A DNA stretch of 64,000 nucleotides from Pseudomonadota bacterium. Its GTDB lineage: Bacteria > Desulfobacterota > Desulfobacteria > Desulfobacterales > Desulfolunaceae. The stretch lies in assembly GCA_018818835.1 (NCBI GenBank), contig JAHIRD010000082.1, positions 45,503 to 109,502 of the forward strand. The letters are read 5' to 3'. Below, in pieces: positions 26,462 to 36,506 of this stretch (positions are counted from its first letter, which is position 1; every line of letters begins with the position of its first letter). Made by a program: the position numbers and the translations under genes. The notes under the pieces were generated by a model, which was not told the DNA's origin, did not search any database, and saw only the letters and a program-made list of their open reading frames with translations.

Positions 26462-28873
26462 TCAGATAAACTGATCGATGGTATCAAACAGGGTCTGTGC
26501 CTTAATGGGCTTGGCCACATATGCATTCATCCCAGCTGCCAGGCAGAGTTCCTTGTCGCGCCTCATGGCATTGGCCGTCACGCCGATAATGGGAATATCC
26601 AGACCCATGGAGCGGATTTTTTTTGTGGCTTCAAGGCCATCCATCTCAGGCATCTGCATATCCATCAGAATCAGGGCATACTCGGTGCTTTCTAAGGCGC
26701 TTAGCACGTCAAAACCATTCTTGGCAAGTCCCGTTTTAAATCCCCTTTTTTCAAGAAGACGCAAGGTGAGTTTCTGATTCACCGGATTATCTTCTGCCAC
26801 AAGGATTCTTGTTTTTCTGGACTCTTGTTTTTTTGTTTCCGTCAGTGTGTGGCGGGTAACGAGTTTGGGCTCTTTGTTTTTTTTATAGGGGTGTTTGTTC
26901 ACCTCATCCATGACCAGATCAAGACATTCATACAGCTGGGTCCTCTTTAGAGGCTTGGTCAGATAAGCTGAAAATCCGATTTTTTTCAAACGCCCGGCAT
27001 CTCCCCTTTGGCCATGTGAACTAAGCATCACGAGAATCGTGTCCCATAGCGACGGGTCAGATTTAATGGATTCGCCCAGGGCTTCTCCATCCATGCCCGG
27101 CATCATATGGTCTGATAGAACCATGTGAAAGGGGTCTTTGTCTCGGACAGCCTTCGTCATCAGACCCAGGGCTTCACGGGCTGATCCTGCCGTGGTATAC
27201 CTGCAGCCCCAGGATTCTAAATAGGCTGAAATGATTTGGAGGTTGGTGGCATTGTCATCCACGGCAAGAATACGCCGTGTTCTCAGGTCTTCCCCGTTAT
27301 GAAGAGACCCTTCCTCTTCATTGTCCTGGAGTTCAAGCACAGCCGTAAACCAGAACATAGAGCCTTTCCCTTCAAAGCTTTCCAGTCCCACCTCACCGCC
27401 CATCAGTTCAGCCAGTTGTTTTGAAATGGCAAGCCCCAGCCCTGTTCCTCCAAATTTCCTGCTGATGGAACCGTCAACCTGTGTGAACGATTTAAACAAC
27501 TTCCCGAGAAGGCTCTCAGGAATGCCTATCCCTGTATCATTGACCGAAAAACGTAAGGTGATTTCCCGATTTTCTTTTCTGAACAAAGAGACATGAACCA
27601 TGATGCCACCCTTTTCTGTGAACTTGATGGCATTGGCGAGAAAATTGATCAGAATCTGCCTGAGACGCCCCGGGTCTCCCCGGAGCATTAAGGGCACGTC
27701 CGGATCGATGTCCCAGGAAAATGTTAGCCCTTTTTCCTTGATCTTGGAAATCATGAGATCCCCTATTTCCTCAACCAGGGAGCGGACATCAAAGTCTATG
27801 ATATCAATTTCCATTTTACCGGCGTTAATTTTTGAGAAATCAAGAATATCATTAATAATGGAAAGAAGGGACTCTGCACTAAATTTAATGGTACTGGCAT
27901 AATCCTTCTGTTCTTCAGAAAGATCGGTGTCGAACAAAAGGTCCACCATGCCGATCACGCCGTTCATTGGGGTACGGATTTCATGGCTCATATTGGCCAG
28001 GAACTCGCCCTTGGCTTCATTGGCCGTTTCAGCAGCTTCTTTTGCAGCTTCAGCCACCTCCCTGGCCTGGACCAGATCCACGGTTCGTTCCGTGACCATA
28101 TCATTCAGTCGTTTGTTCAAAAGGTGACTTTCAAGATGGACAATGATTCGAGCGATAAACACTTCCTTGATAAAGGGTTTTACCACAAAATCAGAGGCCC
28201 CTGTTCTGAAAATCCTTATTTCTGTAGCTCTGTCCGATTGGGAGGTCAGTATAATCACGGGGATCATTTTGAGCCGGTCGATGCCGCGTATTTTTTTACA
28301 CAAGTCCTCCCCACCCATGACCGGCATATTGAGATCGGTGATCACCATATCGAATTCCAGTGATTCATCCTGGATAAGATCCCACGCCTGCTGGCCGTCC
28401 GATGCGGTGACAATCGTGATTTCAAGCTCATACAGAACATCGGAAATAATTTTAACCACGGCGCGGGAATCATCCACCACAAGCACCTTCAACCCTTTGA
28501 AAATCATTTTCTGTTTGAGCATACTGTCAAGGGCCGCCAACATAGCGCCCTCTTCAAAGGGTGTTTCAATAATCCGGGTGATGCCTGCTTTCCGTGCTGC
28601 ATTCTGTGCGTCACGGTCATTATCTCTCATGCCACCCAGGATGGGAAGCATCTCTGTCTTTCCGGCTTTTTCGATTTTATGTTTTCTGATTTCCTGGGTA
28701 TGCCAGACAACGGATGCAAAGGCCAGAATCACGGCGCTGAATTCACCGTTAAGTAGAAATTCAATGGCAGGCGGGCCGGAGCGGGTGAAAGACACATCGT
28801 AAAATGTATTTTCAAATTCATCCTTAAGGATGCGTCCAATAATAGAATTGTCACATACAATTGCAATTTTCAT
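26462..28873 (-). CDS. Hybrid sensor kinase with four receiver-type domains
   Basis: This 803-residue protein is cytoplasmic, with no membrane helices. Order: a degenerate receiver (1-120; the usual phospho-Asp is replaced in [10 protein letters not shown]), an intact receiver (about 128-250; VLVVDDS, Asp180 in [15 protein letters not shown]), a coiled coil, HisKA with His297 ([19 protein letters not shown]), HATPase ([29 protein letters not shown]), then two receivers near 540-665 ([18 protein letters not shown]) and 680-803 ([20 protein letters not shown]). It sits at the 3' end of the chemosensory operon, 43 bp after cheB, on the same strand. It probably exchanges phosphate with that pathway or shares its inputs. 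The stimulus is unknown. Confidence 0.9.
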   Translation of the reverse strand: MKIAIVCDNSIIGRILKDEFENTFYDVSFTRSGPPAIEFLLNGEFSAVILAFASVVWHTQEIRKHKIEKAGKTEMLPILGGMRDNDRDAQNAARKAGITRIIETPFEEGAMLAALDSMLKQKMIFKGLKVLVVDDSRAVVKIISDVLYELEITIVTASDGQQAWDLIQDESLEFDMVITDLNMPVMGGEDLCKKIRGIDRLKMIPVIILTSQSDRATEIRIFRTGASDFVVKPFIKEVFIARIIVHLESHLLNKRLNDMVTERTVDLVQAREVAEAAKEAAETANEAKGEFLANMSHEIRTPMNGVIGMVDLLFDTDLSEEQKDYASTIKFSAESLLSIINDILDFSKINAGKMEIDIIDFDVRSLVEEIGDLMISKIKEKGLTFSWDIDPDVPLMLRGDPGRLRQILINFLANAIKFTEKGGIMVHVSLFRKENREITLRFSVNDTGIGIPESLLGKLFKSFTQVDGSISRKFGGTGLGLAISKQLAELMGGEVGLESFEGKGSMFWFTAVLELQDNEEEGSLHNGEDLRTRRILAVDDNATNLQIISAYLESWGCRYTTAGSAREALGLMTKAVRDKDPFHMVLSDHMMPGMDGEALGESIKSDPSLWDTILVMLSSHGQRGDAGRLKKIGFSAYLTKPLKRTQLYECLDLVMDEVNKHPYKKNKEPKLVTRHTLTETKKQESRKTRILVAEDNPVNQKLTLRLLEKRGFKTGLAKNGFDVLSALESTEYALILMDMQMPEMDGLEATKKIRSMGLDIPIIGVTANAMRRDKELCLAAGMNAYVAKPIKAQTLFDTIDQFI

Positions 28874-28916
28874 AGGGCCCGTATTCCGTTTTTTTATCTA
28901 CTCATAACCTTAAGGA

Positions 28917-29972
28917 TCATGTCGCAGAAAGCAAGGATCGGATCACTTCACCTGCGATCCGATCCAGGGGAAGCATGTGGTCAACACCTCCAATTTCCCA
29001 TGCTTTTTTGGGCATCCCAAAAACAACACAACTGGCTTTATTCTGAGCAAATGTTTTTGCCCCTGCCTGTTTCATTTCACGCATACCTTCAGCCCCATCC
29101 GCACCCATACCCGTCAACAGTATTCCACGGCCGTGATGCCCGGCACACCGCGCAACAGACCGCATCAACACATCCACCGACGGGCGATGGCCCGACACTT
29201 TATCTCCACTTTTCAGACGGATTTTATAATCCCTGCCAACCAGAAATACTTCCATATGCCTGTTCCCCGGGGCGATAAGCACGTTGTTCGGCTCTATCCT
29301 GTCTCCGGATCTGGCCTCGGCAACAGTCAGGTGGCACTGGTCATTCAATCGCCGTGCAAATGTTTCTGTAAATTTTTCAGGCATATGCTGGACAACGACC
29401 ACGCCCGGGCTTTGGGGGGGCAAGTGCATCAATACCTCTTTGATCGCTTCAGTGCCTCCCGTGGATGCACCCATGGCGATGATGTTCCGGGTGGAAATCA
29501 ATGGACCTACTATGGATTCGGGATAAGGGATGTTATTGTTAACCCTGTGTTTAAAGTGTTTCACATTAACAGTTGAGGCAATTATAATTTTGGCCCGCAA
29601 TTCAATAAACATGTCGTCAAGACGTCCATTGTTTCCGGATCTTGGCTTGGCAACAAAATCAACGGCTCCGGCTTCCAGGGCCTCCAGGGTCACACCAGCC
29701 CCCTTTTCAGTAAATGCGCTGACCATAATTGTTGGCACCGGATACTGGGGCATCAGTTTTTTAAGGAACTCAACCCCGTCCATCCGTGGCATGCTCACAT
29801 CCAGAGTGAGCACATCGGGTTTGAGCAACACGATCTTGTCCCGGGCCGAATAAGGATCAGATGCTGTTCCCACCACCTCAATATGGGGATCTTTATTCAG
29901 TCCGACACTAAGACGTGCCCTGACAAAGGGGGAATCATCGATCACGAGTACCCTGATCTTCGAATTCATCAT
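28917..29972 (-). CDS. cheB: Chemotaxis response regulator / protein-glutamate methylesterase CheB
   Basis: 351 residues. An N-terminal receiver (VLVIDDSPFVRARLS; phospho-Asp58 in LTLDVSMPRMDG; KPRSG) is joined by a linker to the CheB methylesterase domain. Its motifs are intact: IIAMGASTGGTEAIKEVL with the catalytic Ser, VVVQHMPEKFTETFARRL with the His, and LLTGMGADGAEGM with the Asp. It demethylates or deamidates chemoreceptors when phosphorylated by CheA. Its start overlaps the cheR stop by four bases (ATGA), so the antagonistic methylation enzymes are translationally coupled. Confidence 0.95.
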   Translation of the reverse strand: MMNSKIRVLVIDDSPFVRARLSVGLNKDPHIEVVGTASDPYSARDKIVLLKPDVLTLDVSMPRMDGVEFLKKLMPQYPVPTIMVSAFTEKGAGVTLEALEAGAVDFVAKPRSGNNGRLDDMFIELRAKIIIASTVNVKHFKHRVNNNIPYPESIVGPLISTRNIIAMGASTGGTEAIKEVLMHLPPQSPGVVVVQHMPEKFTETFARRLNDQCHLTVAEARSGDRIEPNNVLIAPGNRHMEVFLVGRDYKIRLKSGDKVSGHRPSVDVLMRSVARCAGHHGRGILLTGMGADGAEGMREMKQAGAKTFAQNKASCVVFGMPKKAWEIGGVDHMLPLDRIAGEVIRSLLSAT

Positions 29973-30796
29973 GAATTTGCCTTTCTATAGATGCCAGGCT
30001 GCACATAAATGTATGGAAGCTTTTTTCGGTTCAAGGTTTCGGAATGTCCCACAAACAGATAGCCACCTGGCTGAGTTAAGGCATAAAAATTATTCACCAG
30101 TTGCTCTTTCATGTCAGAGTCAAAATAGATCATCACATTGCGGCAGGAGATCATGTCAAACGCATGTTTAAAAGGGAATTGGTTGTTTTTTAGATTAAGC
30201 CGCCTGAATGTTACTTCCGCCTTAATGGAATCATTAATGTGATACAAACCGTGTCCTGCGTTTCTGAAATACCGTTCTCTGAATATAAGAGGGACATCTG
30301 AAATCCGGTTTGCCGAATAAATCCCTGTCCGTGCCTCATTGAGGATTTTTTCTGAAATATCGGTGGCCAGAACGCCAGCATTCCATGTTTTATATTCATG
30401 ACCAAAATACTCCTTGAGGCATATCATCAAGGAATAGGCCTCGTCCCCTCCGGAGCATCCGGCACACCACAGACGGACATTTTTGGATTTTTTAAGCGCA
30501 GCTCGTAGTTCAATTCCAGGAAGAATGGTTGAATTAAAAAAATCAAAGTGACTGGGCTCTCTGAAAAAAAAGGTATGATTGGTGGAGATGAGGTCGATCA
30601 GATGGAGCAATTCCTTGCCACTGGAATCAGACTCAACATGATCGATATAGTCATTAAAATTATCAAAATGGTTGATCTTAAGATAATTCTGTAGCCTCCC
30701 AACCACAAGCATTCGTTTTTCTGATGAAAGTTTAATACCAAAATAATCGTGAACCAGAACCCGAATACGCTCGAATTCATGATTTTTGATGGACAT
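29969..30796 (-). CDS. cheR: Chemotaxis methyltransferase CheR
   Basis: 275 residues from the ATG at 30796 (MSIKNHEFERIRVLVHDYFG). This gives the normal CheR length and is preceded by a G-rich tract (GGGGGGG) at usable distance. The open frame extends upstream into cheW (to 30934), but that N-terminus is atypical. The helical N-terminal domain (KRMLVVGRLQNYLK) is followed by the SAM-binding methyltransferase domain with LISTNHTFFFREPSHFDFF, VRLWCAGCSGGDEAYSL and DMISCRNVMIYFD. It methylates glutamates on chemoreceptors. Overlaps cheB by 4 bp. Confidence 0.9.
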   Translation of the reverse strand: MSIKNHEFERIRVLVHDYFGIKLSSEKRMLVVGRLQNYLKINHFDNFNDYIDHVESDSSGKELLHLIDLISTNHTFFFREPSHFDFFNSTILPGIELRAALKKSKNVRLWCAGCSGGDEAYSLMICLKEYFGHEYKTWNAGVLATDISEKILNEARTGIYSANRISDVPLIFRERYFRNAGHGLYHINDSIKAEVTFRRLNLKNNQFPFKHAFDMISCRNVMIYFDSDMKEQLVNNFYALTQPGGYLFVGHSETLNRKKLPYIYVQPGIYRKANS

Positions 30797-30863
30797 AATG
30801 GAAAAGACCCCCCCAAAAGCCCCCATGGCTTTAGGCTCATCTTTTCCCTGGGCCAAATTATGA

Positions 30864-31367
30864 TTATCTGTTGTCAAGGGACGTATCCTCGTCATCAAAT
30901 AATAGTTTCTGAATGTCGAGAATGATTTTAACATCCTCCCCTATTTTCCCCAGTCCCGTGATAAACCGATTACCGTAGTGGCGGTTGACGCTGGGGGGGG
31001 CTTCCACCTGCTCACCTGGAATATCGAGAACATCATTGACCGAATCCACCACAAGCCCCACATGACTATCCCTCACATCCACCACAATAATGCAGGTTCT
31101 GTCGTTGTATAACAGACTGTCCATGCCAAACCGGACCCGTATATCGGTTACAGGAATCACTTGCCCCCTTAAGTTGATCACCCCTTTCAAGAAATCAGGC
31201 ATCTCCGGGACATGGGTTATTTTCTGCATGCCTATCACCTCAATGACACAAGCCACGCCCACACAGTACTCTTCTTTGCCGATAAAAAAACTGAGATACT
31301 TGTCCTTCTGGGTATTCTCGTCTTCGTCATCATAGTCATCCTCGATAAAATCGTTCTCTCCTTGCAT
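30864..31367 (-). CDS. cheW: CheW-type coupling protein
   Basis: 167 residues. An acidic N-terminal extension (about 22 residues) precedes a single CheW/SH3-like domain: KYLSFFIGKEEYCVGVACVI, VPEMPDFLKGVINLRGQVIP, VTDIRVRFGM, and VGLVVDSVNDVLDIPGEQVE. It links receptor to CheA kinase. It lies between cheA (23 bp upstream) and cheR in a minus-strand operon. Confidence 0.93.
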   Translation of the reverse strand: MQGENDFIEDDYDDEDENTQKDKYLSFFIGKEEYCVGVACVIEVIGMQKITHVPEMPDFLKGVINLRGQVIPVTDIRVRFGMDSLLYNDRTCIIVVDVRDSHVGLVVDSVNDVLDIPGEQVEAPPSVNRHYGNRFITGLGKIGEDVKIILDIQKLLFDDEDTSLDNR

Positions 31368-31390
31368 GCTTTTTCCTCATATCCAATCAG

Positions 31391-34162
31391 TTATATCACC
31401 TTGCTCCGAGGCTTTCCTTCAGAGAATCGGGCCTTTTGTAACAAACCAGCCACATCCAGAATCAGACTCACCTCACCGTCACCCAGAATGGTGCACCCTG
31501 AAATTCCCTCAACATTCTCCATATAGCCGGACAAACCTTTGATCACAGTCTGCTGTTCTCCAATGATCTGATCAATAAAAAGGGCTGCCATTTCCTTATG
31601 GTGCTCAAAAACGACCAACAGGCCCTCATGCATTTCCCGGGTCTTTGCTTCAAGGCCATACATATGATCAAGTCGGATAACCGGGATCAGATGACCCCGA
31701 AGATTTATCATCTCCTGACCATCCATGATCTGAATAACACGTTCTTCATTCACCTGAACCGTCTCACGGATGGATAATAGAGGAATGGTGTAAGAAGCCA
31801 TTCCGACCCGAACCAACATGCCATCAATGATGGACAGAGTCAGGGGAATCCTCATAACAAATGTCGTGCCCCGGAAGGGCTGACTGAAAACGTGAACCTG
31901 GCCTTTAATTTTCTCCATATTCTGTTTGACCACATCCATCCCGACACCCCTGCCTGAAAGGGGTGTCACTGTATCACACGTTGAAAATCCGGGATGAAAA
32001 ATCAGATTGTGGATGTCCTGGCGGGACATTTCACTCTGGTTTTGCTTCACAATGCCTGAGGCCACAGCTTTATTAAAAATTTTTTCCGTATCCAGACCCT
32101 TCCCGTTATCACGAACGATGACCAGAATCTCTCCTCCTTCATGGCGAGCTTCAATGACGATCCGCCCGTCCACCGCCCCATCATCTCCTGCACTATTCTT
32201 TTGAATCCCATGGTCAATAGCGTTTCTAACGAGATGAACCAGGGGATCGGAAATCATTTCTGCTGCGGTCTTATCTATTTCCGTATCCTCCCCGATGATC
32301 TTCAGACTCACCCTTTTCCCTGATTTCATGGAAAGATCATGGACCTGGCGTATCATTTTCCGAAAAACACTTGAAATGGGAACCATCCTCACTGCCAGAG
32401 CCACATCTTGGAGATCCCGGATGATTTTTCGAAGATGATCCCGGGCTTTCTCAAAGTTCTCCAACTCCCTGTCTTTGATATCCGGGTTATTGCTCACCAT
32501 GTTTTCGGCAAGAACCAACTCTCCCACCAGATTCATCAATTCATCCAATTTTTCAATACTGACACGTATGTCCTTCCGTTCCGACTTCCTCCGTTCGCCT
32601 CCCCAGAGAAGCCCACGTTCACGCCCTTGTTCATCCTTTATCAATGAACGTTCAGGCTCTGAGTGCATATCCGCTTCAAATAAGGGGAAGCGGAATGAAC
32701 CGCCATCTTCCTTACCTTCCAAAACCCCATCTTGTTTATCTGCTTCACCACCCTTCTGCCTGTTATCCCGGGAGATATCCGGCAAATGGATCGCATCTTC
32801 CTTTTCATCGCAGCTAAGCCCGGATCTGATTTGATTGATCATATGAATCAAAGCTGCTTTCTTGAATAGAATTCTGCTTTGTCCTTTTTTCAACCCGTCA
32901 AGGGTCTCTTTCATTTCAAGGACCACATGGCGCAACGCCTTCAGGTCCCATTCATCCAGGATGATCCGATCATCCAAAACCGCTTCAAAACATTCTTCGG
33001 CATTGTGGGCGATCAGTTCAAGATCATTATGACCAGCCATGCCAGAACTGCCCTTGATCAGGTGAAATGCATTTTTGATTTCTGTCTGCCATGTCCTATT
33101 GAGTCGTTCTTCCCGAAGAAAATTCAGATGTTTTTCCAGATGTTCCATACATTGAAACGCCTCATGAAAAAAAAGATCTTTCATGGGAGGCGATAATGAA
33201 CGCCACGATCCCCTGGAACCGGGCGTCGCATCACGATCATCCTTCCCATTTTCGGAGAGAGATAAAACGAGGGGGTCATCATCTTGCCCGCCATGGCCAG
33301 AGACAATGGGAATATCCCAGCCCGTTTGTTCAATACGGTTGACTGTGGTGAGTAAATCGTCAAAGACATGGTTAAAATCATCGTGATCGACCATGCCCTG
33401 CTGATCATCAGCCCAAAGTTTTTTCTCCAAAGATGCCACGATGATGTCGACATGATGACCCAACTGGTCAAATCCCAAAAAAAGAGCGCCATCCATCATC
33501 ATCTGAAGAATTTCCTTCATTTTACTCCGGTCATCGCCTGTCAAGGTCCGACCCACACAAATTTCCTCTATCCCATGAACAAGGCTCCTGAATTCGGCAA
33601 TAAAAAGTTGGGTGCTGCGGCCTATTTCTCCATAGGTCACATCCGATTCGCTAACCCTTTTGCTGTTTCTGTCTTCTCCCCTGGAAAAGCCCTCATAGTC
33701 CATGGAAGAGGACGACGTTTCAACCACCTTCTTTTTTTTGAACACCTCAATTCTTCCATTCAAGCGATGAATGATAGATTTCACCTTATCTTCATGGTCC
33801 ATTTCACTGCCAGCGGATTCTATTTTGTTAAAAAGAAAGCCCATCACGTCACATGCCTGGCACAGGATATCGGTACATGACCCATTGATGGTTTCTTTTC
33901 CACTTCGAAAGTACTCCAGAAGTGTCTCGGCTTTATGGGCCACGGATACCACGTTATCAAGATGATAAAACGCGGCGGTGCCCTTGATGGTATGGAATCC
34001 CCTGAAAATAAAGTTAACCGTTTCTTCATCAGGAGGGATATTTTTTTCAAGTCTTTGACCCAGACCAATGAGATGGGGCTCCACATCGTCTAAAATCTCA
34101 CGACTTTCAACGATAAAAGACAAAAGGTCCTCATCCAATTTGATTGTTTTATTTTCAATCAT
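31391..34162 (-). CDS. cheA: Chemotaxis histidine kinase CheA with two Hpt domains
   Basis: About 923 residues from the ATG at 34162 (MIENKTIKLDEDLLSFIVES), three bases after the MCP fragment stop. A start at 34186 is also open. The first Hpt has the phospho-His in FRGFHTIKGTAAFYHL. A middle section (VTYGEIGRSTQLFIAEF) and a second Hpt-like domain (NAFHLIKGSSGMAGHNDLEL) follow. Then come the dimerisation helix pair (IRVSIEKLDELMNLVGELVL), HATPase (LVHLVRNAIDHGI, VRDNGKGLDTEKI, LSGRGVGMDVVKQNM) and the CheW-like P5. The CheY-binding P2 region is not evident, and no cheY gene is in the operon. Signalling therefore probably goes to CheB and the hybrid kinase receivers, or to a distant CheY. Confidence 0.92.
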   Translation of the reverse strand: MIENKTIKLDEDLLSFIVESREILDDVEPHLIGLGQRLEKNIPPDEETVNFIFRGFHTIKGTAAFYHLDNVVSVAHKAETLLEYFRSGKETINGSCTDILCQACDVMGFLFNKIESAGSEMDHEDKVKSIIHRLNGRIEVFKKKKVVETSSSSMDYEGFSRGEDRNSKRVSESDVTYGEIGRSTQLFIAEFRSLVHGIEEICVGRTLTGDDRSKMKEILQMMMDGALFLGFDQLGHHVDIIVASLEKKLWADDQQGMVDHDDFNHVFDDLLTTVNRIEQTGWDIPIVSGHGGQDDDPLVLSLSENGKDDRDATPGSRGSWRSLSPPMKDLFFHEAFQCMEHLEKHLNFLREERLNRTWQTEIKNAFHLIKGSSGMAGHNDLELIAHNAEECFEAVLDDRIILDEWDLKALRHVVLEMKETLDGLKKGQSRILFKKAALIHMINQIRSGLSCDEKEDAIHLPDISRDNRQKGGEADKQDGVLEGKEDGGSFRFPLFEADMHSEPERSLIKDEQGRERGLLWGGERRKSERKDIRVSIEKLDELMNLVGELVLAENMVSNNPDIKDRELENFEKARDHLRKIIRDLQDVALAVRMVPISSVFRKMIRQVHDLSMKSGKRVSLKIIGEDTEIDKTAAEMISDPLVHLVRNAIDHGIQKNSAGDDGAVDGRIVIEARHEGGEILVIVRDNGKGLDTEKIFNKAVASGIVKQNQSEMSRQDIHNLIFHPGFSTCDTVTPLSGRGVGMDVVKQNMEKIKGQVHVFSQPFRGTTFVMRIPLTLSIIDGMLVRVGMASYTIPLLSIRETVQVNEERVIQIMDGQEMINLRGHLIPVIRLDHMYGLEAKTREMHEGLLVVFEHHKEMAALFIDQIIGEQQTVIKGLSGYMENVEGISGCTILGDGEVSLILDVAGLLQKARFSEGKPRSKVI

Positions 34163-34164
34163 TT

Positions 34165-35255
34165 TTAGTCCCGGATACGTATCCATGGTTGTATGTCTTG
34201 TTCATCAAACACGTGTTGTTTCTCTTCCTGATCATCCCGGAGTGTGAAACGTTCAACGATACGTCGGACATGACTGGCCTGGACGGCTAATGTCTCAGCT
34301 GCAACAGAGGTTTCCTCGGAGTTTGATGTATTGCTCATTGTCACAGCATTAATTTTTTCCAGGCCACTATTAACATGGCCAATGCTTTGTGCCTGCTCCA
34401 TGCATGCCGTTGCAATGTCAGCAACAATCCCGTTTAGTGTTGTTATCCCCATTTCTATTTCCCTAAGAACATCGGAATTTTTTTCTGCCACCCGGGTTCC
34501 TTCAGAGACTTTTTCTACCGAATTCTCAAGAAGTTCTGACGCTTCAAGGGCAGCAGATGCACAACGTGTGGCAAGATGGCGAACCTCCTGTGCTACAATG
34601 GCAAAACCTTTTCCGTGTTTTCCTGAACGGGCAGCCTCCACCGCTGCATTCAAGGCAAGGAGATACTGACAATAATCAGGGCCATGAAAACATTTATCCA
34701 CCATCCTCGGTGGGACATGTTCCTGACCCGGACCAGTTGATCATTGAGGCGAGTGTTATAAAACGATGCAAGTGCTTCCAGTTTTTTCAATATCTCCAGA
34801 CCTCTATCATTCATTTTCTTGAGCATAAGGTCATCAACATGGGAATTGTCATCCAGAGACATGATCACGGCCATATAGATCGGGGATGCCTTTCGGGAAA
34901 AATCATCGATGGATTTAATCAACGCCGGACATGTCTGATCAGGAATATTCCAGCGTTGTGAGCTTTGGTTTATATCCGTAAGAATCCCCAGGGCGAGTTC
35001 TTTATTTTCATGGGCCTTTTCCAGCATGCTTTTATCACCGAAAACGACACTGTCCGTATAATATTTGAGCTGATTTTTATATTTTTCAACGGCCAGACTG
35101 CTTTTTTGAGCTGAAGGGAACCAGTAATCTGAAACCGTGGATAAAATGGCATTCACAGATCGCCCTTGGATCATACTTGAACCAAGGTTCATAAAATACC
35201 CTGATATCAAAATGGCAATACACATCCAAATTTTTTGAACAATGGTCAAATTCAC
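34165..35255 (-). pseudogene. Methyl-accepting chemotaxis protein broken by internal deletion and frameshift
   Basis: The 5' part (35255-34650) encodes 201 residues with a first membrane helix (IWMCIAILISGYFMNLGSSM), a four-helix-type ligand domain, and a second helix cut short at [17 protein letters not shown]. In another frame, the 3' part (from about 34690 to 34165) resumes at [20 protein letters not shown] and runs through the MCP hairpin tip ([20 protein letters not shown]) to the C-terminus. The HAMP domain and the descending N-helix half of the signalling domain are missing. The join is out of frame, near gtcagtatctccttgcc. The sequence shows a deletion of about 150 or more codons plus loss of phase. 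The operon's own receptor is therefore almost certainly non-functional. The 3' end abuts cheA. Confidence 0.85.
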
Positions 35256-35964
35256 TCATACCCTCCACAGAAACCTGTATACTTCTGCGTAAAATCAGTT
35301 GAAAGGACGTATATCAGATTCGTTTGATGATAAGGCGAGCCGGTATTCCTTAGTCGAACGTTCAGCGTTGATAAACTCGTATAATATTGACGGATGGCCA
35401 TGGAAAGAGGTCCATAGAAAAGGTATACTGTTTGGCCGGGGCTACGCACCGCATATGGGACTTTTTACGACACCACCGCCAAGCTGAGACGCGCAGTTTT
35501 ATGCGTCGCCTCCAGCTGTTGGTTGGCGACGTACTTCCGAATTATTCGTACTCGTTCTCGTACGACTATTTTGGATCGCCATCAACGTTTCAAGATGTCA
35601 TACCAATGGATGAGACATATCTTTTTCTTGATAATCACGACAAGGCATCGTAGATCAACGTGCGACAGGAAGGATATTAAAGCGACATTATCAGTGATTT
35701 CAAATGGTCATCAATTTAAATAAATATAACCTATTTGGATAGCAGGGTCAATTCCAACTTAAAATTACCCAACAATAAAACGATATGTTCCCCGTTGAAA
35801 ATTTTCTTGATTTTCAGAAGGCTTACAGGTATTATTTTAAGTTGATAAAAAATAAGAAACGGCTATTAACTTTCTCTTATTTCCGGCTTTTAGGATTTTC
35901 AGGTAAAAGAAAGTTTTTTAGATTAATAATTATGACGCTATACCATAGGGGACAGGAGCATTTA
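35256..35964. other. Intergenic region with repeat and attC-like hairpin
   Basis: No gene is supported. At 35451-35473 gcatatgggactttttacga repeats exactly at 42604-42626. At 35486-35522 there is an imperfect hairpin (gccaagctgagacgcgcag, then tgcgtcgcctccagctg, with terminal gttggcg) resembling a degenerate attC site. A second open stretch from 35785 reads into the downstream gene but lacks a plausible start. Confidence 0.4.
35486..35523 (-). repeat. attC-like hairpin, degenerate
   Basis: GCCAA and TTGGC ends enclose inner arms AGCTGAGACGC/GCGTCGCCTCCAGCT with extra unpaired bases, resembling the attC sites at 62-64 kb but with poorer terminal boxes. It may be a single decayed cassette boundary. 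Confidence 0.3.
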
Positions 35965-36387
35965 ATGTCAAAAATTTTTCGACCCAACAACAAGGAATCC
36001 ATTCTTCTTTCAAAAATTGAATCTTCAAAAGAAAGGGATCGGAGATTGTCCATAAATATGGTGAGGGACCATGGTGCTTCTTTGAGCAACTCCATTGCCA
36101 TGAAGCTGGTCGAGAATAAAATCATTGAAACAAAGAGCAAAAATTCTCTGGAAGAACAAATATCAGGTAAGCTCGATGAACTATGCAGGGCTGACGACTT
36201 TGATGTTGACTACCAGGTTGCACCGTTCAGGAGTCTGATTCCAAACCCGAACCTTGTGAGTCTATACCTTACGGCCTTTGTCCTGGAAACCCTGATCAAC
36301 CACAAGGATGTGATCGACATTTACGGGTCAGACGAAGAAATCTATCATTGCATCAATAAGCAAACCATGAAATTCATGCCGGAGTAG
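35965..36387 (+). CDS. Hypothetical protein, 140 residues
   Basis: Read from the ATG at 35965, which follows caggag at good spacing. A longer frame from 35785 would add 60 basic residues without a ribosome-binding site. The protein is charged and helical (SKERDRRLSINMVRDHGASL), with an acidic C-terminal half (DELCRADDFDVDYQVAPFRS). It has no signal peptide or membrane helix. I do not recognise a family. It stands alone between the chemosensory operon and a convergent radical SAM gene. Confidence 0.55.
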   Translation: MSKIFRPNNKESILLSKIESSKERDRRLSINMVRDHGASLSNSIAMKLVENKIIETKSKNSLEEQISGKLDELCRADDFDVDYQVAPFRSLIPNPNLVSLYLTAFVLETLINHKDVIDIYGSDEEIYHCINKQTMKFMPE

Positions 36388-36506
36388 GCTTCAAGCAAAG
36401 GCTAAATCCATGTGACAATATGACCTCCATCGGTCGTCTTTTGTGACGCCTGGGGGTCATGGCAATCACAATCCATCCGGATCGGATCGTCAGACACCCC
36501 ACTATT

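Noticed and set aside
30796..30934. 46-residue N-terminal extension of CheR overlapping cheW
   Set aside because: Atypical composition and extra length compared with CheR; a start at 30796 gives the normal family N-terminus.
35252..35723. Short frames around the MCP pseudogene 5' side
   Set aside because: They overlap the repeat and attC-like hairpin, have no starts with ribosome-binding sites and no recognisable protein pattern.
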